Source: Ignavibacteriota bacterium | Lineage (GTDB): Bacteria; Bacteroidota; Ignavibacteria; Ignavibacteriales; Melioribacteraceae | Reading direction: 5' to 3' | DNA length: 64,000 nucleotides | Assembly (NCBI GenBank): GCA_016708125.1 | Contig: JADJGF010000001.1 | Location: 3,060,001-3,124,000, forward strand | Part shown: positions 63,228-64,000 of the stretch, piece by piece | Layout: every line of letters starts with the position of its first letter | How positions within the stretch are numbered: position 1 is the first letter of the stretch | Translations under genes and position numbers: made by a program | The notes under the pieces: model-generated | Database searches by the model: none | Told to the model about the DNA's origin: nothing | Seen by the model: the letters and a program-made list of their open reading frames with translations, nothing else

Positions 63228-63245
63228 TGTAGTAATTTTACTACA
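63228..63245. promoter_or_regulatory. 18-bp dyad, candidate response-regulator binding site, copy 1
   Basis: TGTAGTAATTTTACTACA is an almost perfect palindrome. It lies 19 bp after the response regulator stop and about 75 bp before the receiver gene; TATATA at 63265 could be a -10 box. The same sequence with one change is at 63690. Confidence 0.55.
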
Positions 63246-63320
63246 TAAATATCATTCATTTCACTATATATTTTAAGATTTCTAATTTCTATTTTCGTAC
63301 AACTTACAAACCAGAAAATT

Positions 63321-63683
63321 ATGACATTACTAATTGTGGATGATTCCGCCAATATTAGAAAGGCTTTGGTGAAATCATTAAATACTTTTATTCCAGAAAT
63401 TAAAGCCATTATTGAAAAAGAAGATGTTGAAGAAGGATTAAAAGCTATAGAAAAATACAAACCGGATATAATGATTTTGGATTTGATGTTAAAATCCGGA
63501 ACCGGTTTGGATTTATTAAAGTCGGTCAAAATTAAGGAAGATAGACCATTAACAATATTATATTCAAACTTTTTAGATAATGAATATAAATCTTCAGCAA
63601 AAAAACTTGGAGTTGAAGAATATTTTGATAAATCTGAAAATATTTTTAAACTCATTGAAATAGTTAAAAAATACGTCAAGTAA
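63321..63683 (+). CDS. Stand-alone response-regulator receiver domain protein (CheY-like)
   Basis: The 120-residue protein is a bare receiver: LIVDDSANIRKAL with the acidic pair, Asp54 in MILDLMLKSG, Ser in LYSNF and the Lys of YFDKSENI. No output domain is attached. It may take phosphate from the neighbouring kinase, act as a phosphate sink, or control another partner. It has its own upstream region with the dyad at 63228. A 180-codon frame on the opposite strand is only its shadow. Confidence 0.9.
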   Translation: MTLLIVDDSANIRKALVKSLNTFIPEIKAIIEKEDVEEGLKAIEKYKPDIMILDLMLKSGTGLDLLKSVKIKEDRPLTILYSNFLDNEYKSSAKKLGVEEYFDKSENIFKLIEIVKKYVK

Positions 63684-63689
63684 ATAATT

Positions 63690-63707
63690 TGTAGGAATTT
63701 TACTACA
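63690..63707. promoter_or_regulatory. 18-bp dyad, candidate response-regulator binding site, copy 2
   Basis: TGTAGGAATTTTACTACA matches copy 1 in 17 of 18 positions. It begins 7 bp after the receiver stop and stands about 100 bp before the next start codon, with TATACT at 63750 as a possible -10 box. An 11-bp palindrome AGACCCGGTCT touches its end (63707-63717). Confidence 0.55.
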
Positions 63708-63809
63708 GACCCGGTCTTAATAATTCTACAAAACATTAGCATTTTCAACTATACTCAGTTTACCAATTTTATTTTAACTTGCTTTACGCAAAGGATAAAT
63801 ATAAAATTT

Positions 63810-64000
63810 ATGAATAATGAAATAATAATTGTTCAAGAAAAATTAGTATTAGTAATGCACACAGTAAATAAGATTATTAAAACTTTATTTCACACAACAC
63901 CATTAGTGTTAGATTATCAAAATATAAATAACGATGAAAGAAATTATATACCCAAATTATTAATAATAGATAATACATTATTTGATAAAAATTTGAATTC
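63810..64000 (+). CDS. Start of an unrecognised gene, cut by window end
   Basis: An ATG with AAGGAT upstream opens a frame that stays open to the window edge (63 codons). The visible residues (NNEIIIVQEKLVLVMHTV, later PKLLIIDNTLF) are not diagnostic. It follows the second dyad, so it may belong to the same regulon as the receiver gene. Confidence 0.5.
   Translation, partial: MNNEIIIVQEKLVLVMHTVNKIIKTLFHTTPLVLDYQNINNDERNYIPKLLIIDNTLFDKNLN

Noticed and set aside
63206..63748. 180-codon frame on the minus strand
   Set aside because: It is antisense to the receiver gene, whose motifs (acidic pair, Asp54, Lys) are clear, and its own translation shows no family.
1..64000. tRNA, rRNA, insertion sequence transposase, integrase or CRISPR array
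   Set aside because: None was recognised on either strand while reading the window.

Overview
The window is about 30% GC or lower and codes almost entirely on the + strand. Four exported proteins end in a type IX secretion (T9SS) sorting domain that begins with the motif YPNPFNP. That motif, the AT-rich Bacteroidota-like style and the many Sec-signal-bearing glycoside hydrolases point to the Ignavibacteria / Melioribacter branch next to Chlorobi. This placement is inferred from motifs and composition; no ribosomal marker lies in the window.

Region 1 (1-37,652) is a very large locus for degrading plant cell walls, most simply glucuronoarabinoxylan with decorated hemicellulose side chains. In order it holds a GH95 (cut by the window edge), a nucleoside-hydrolase-like Sde182-type protein, and a block of esterases (four CE1 genes with an E-set/CBM48-like domain and one BD-FAE-type esterase). 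Then come a GH97, a GH3, a double CE1 protein, GH51, GH43, GH9, a radical SAM/SPASM protein, GH43-CBM6 and GH51. A four-gene block with T9SS tails follows (DUF362, beta-propeller, SMP-30 lactonase, GH10 xylanase), then CE15 glucuronoyl esterase, GH43, an internally deleted GH127 relic and a third GH51. A clear stem-loop closes the block. No SusC/SusD pair and no GH67/GH115 alpha-glucuronidase is present.

Region 2 (37,744-40,572) is larE-larB-larC, which makes the nickel-pincer nucleotide cofactor, plus a small membrane protein with a His-rich exported segment that overlaps larC. LarA, the enzyme that uses the cofactor, is not in the window. Region 3 (40,641-45,236) has a carbohydrate-binding/DNRLRE protein, a DUF5060/DUF4038 glycosidase-like protein, an aldo/keto reductase fragment and a LacI-type regulator. 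A 14-bp LacI-like dyad occurs upstream of lacI and again upstream of the second CE1 gene (3,942), linking regulator and locus.

Region 4 (45,583-52,475) is a defence/accessory island: a type IIG restriction-modification enzyme translationally coupled to a YhcG/DUF1016 nuclease, two further partial copies of the restriction enzyme's C-terminal tail, and between those copies a three-gene ECF sigma module. Region 5 (52,476-60,257) returns to glycan breakdown (GH2, GH78 and, convergently, a DUF5703 GH95-like protein), with a GC-rich palindromic repeat between the convergent genes. Region 6 (60,475-64,000) is a PAS-domain histidine kinase, a NarL/FixJ response regulator, a stand-alone receiver and the start of another gene. 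Two almost identical 18-bp dyads lie in front of the last two genes.

Likely flow: T9SS-exported GH10 and other secreted hydrolases open the xylan. CE1, BD-FAE and CE15 esterases remove feruloyl, acetyl and lignin-glucuronoyl esters. GH51, GH43, GH95, GH97 and GH78 strip side chains, and GH3/GH43 release xylose. SMP-30 and a Lar-cofactor enzyme encoded elsewhere could handle sugar acids.
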